Shown: positions 6,333-6,454 of the stretch, piece by piece | How the letters are laid out: each line of letters begins with the position of its first letter | Numbering within the stretch: the first letter of the stretch is position 1 | Origin: Kiritimatiellia bacterium | GTDB lineage: Bacteria > Verrucomicrobiota > Kiritimatiellia > RFP12 > UBA1067 | Assembly: GCA_024405335.1 (NCBI GenBank) | Contig: JAKSOX010000111.1 | Span: 1 to 6,454, forward strand | Direction of reading: 5' to 3' | Length of the DNA: 6,454 bases | Notes under the pieces: model-generated | Database searches by the model: none | The model's input: only the letters and a program-made list of their open reading frames with translations | Told to the model about the DNA's origin: nothing | Made by a program: the position numbers and the translations under genes

Positions 6333-6454
6333 ATGCCTCTGGCCCCGCGTCGCTCCGTCCACGCTCGTCGCTCTTCACCTTCCGCTGCTGCCGCCTTGCC
6401 CTTGCCTCTGCTTTCCCGTCTGCGGCGGACGACGGACCAACCGTACGCTTCGGC
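6326..6454. other. Unassigned pyrimidine-rich tail, no supported gene
   Basis: The plus strand here is rich in C and T. All three forward frames stay open to the window edge, including one from an ATG at 6327. None gives a recognisable product, and their third-position composition is weaker than in the real genes. CGTCGCTC occurs twice, 18 bases apart (6348-6355 and 6366-6373). In the frame of the upstream gene, the last stretch reads LALASAFPSAADDG, which looks like a secretion signal but has no ATG, GTG or TTG before it after the stop. The beginning of a further gene past the window is possible. Confidence 0.35.

Noticed and set aside
3950..6334. Two long minus-strand open frames opposite the tetrapyrrole fusion
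   Set aside because: They have low-complexity Arg/Ala/Pro/Ser-rich translations, and the plus strand carries clear HemC and SUMT motifs.
6238..6454. Forward open frames starting at ATG 6238 and ATG 6327 and running off the window
   Set aside because: The translations are low-complexity, with no family resemblance and weak codon bias. The first one also overlaps the fusion gene.
1..6454. CRISPR array, tRNA, rRNA, insertion sequence or prophage
   Set aside because: I saw no regularly spaced repeats, no tRNA-like or rRNA-like sequence, no transposase or integrase motifs, and no terminal inverted repeats.

Overview
The window is GC-rich bacterial DNA with strong G/C preference at third codon positions. 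It holds three plus-strand genes packed almost end to end. I cannot fix the taxon from sequence alone. The compact layout, a secreted-type LacZ-family beta-galactosidase and a consensus -10 box lying on a start codon would fit a glycan-degrading Gram-negative bacterium, perhaps of the Verrucomicrobiota/Kiritimatiellota/Lentisphaerota group. That placement is inference only.

Layout. Bases 1-137 carry no gene I can support and form the leader of the first gene. Bases 138-1061 encode a dihydrodipicolinate synthase / N-acetylneuraminate lyase family aldolase (307 aa). It has the Schiff-base lysine and the catalytic tyrosine, but lacks the substrate arginine typical of true DapA. Twelve bases later, 1074-4310 encode a full-length GH2 beta-galactosidase (1078 aa) with a signal-like N-terminus and all the LacZ active-site residues I looked for. 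A near-perfect extended -10 promoter (1067-1075) overlaps its first possible start codon. Translation may therefore begin at the second ATG (1083) on a leaderless transcript. The third gene (4307-6325, 672 aa) overlaps the beta-galactosidase stop by four bases (ATGA). The last 129 bases, beyond a small hairpin across its stop codon, hold no gene I can assign.

The most notable object is the third gene. It reads as an in-frame fusion of three consecutive tetrapyrrole enzymes: porphobilinogen deaminase (HemC), uroporphyrinogen-III C-methyltransferase (SUMT/CobA) and uroporphyrinogen-III synthase (HemD). The order is HemC-SUMT-HemD. On paper the chain would take porphobilinogen to precorrin-2. 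However, the HemC part stops right after its GQG motif and passes straight into the SUMT domain. The whole HemC domain 3, with the cysteine that carries the dipyrromethane cofactor, is absent. The SUMT SAM-binding loop is also altered, and the extreme C-terminus does not look like HemD.

How the genes work together. The aldolase and beta-galactosidase could both serve breakdown of glycans or sugar acids. The tetrapyrrole fusion appears to be only translationally coupled to the beta-galactosidase, with no obvious metabolic link.
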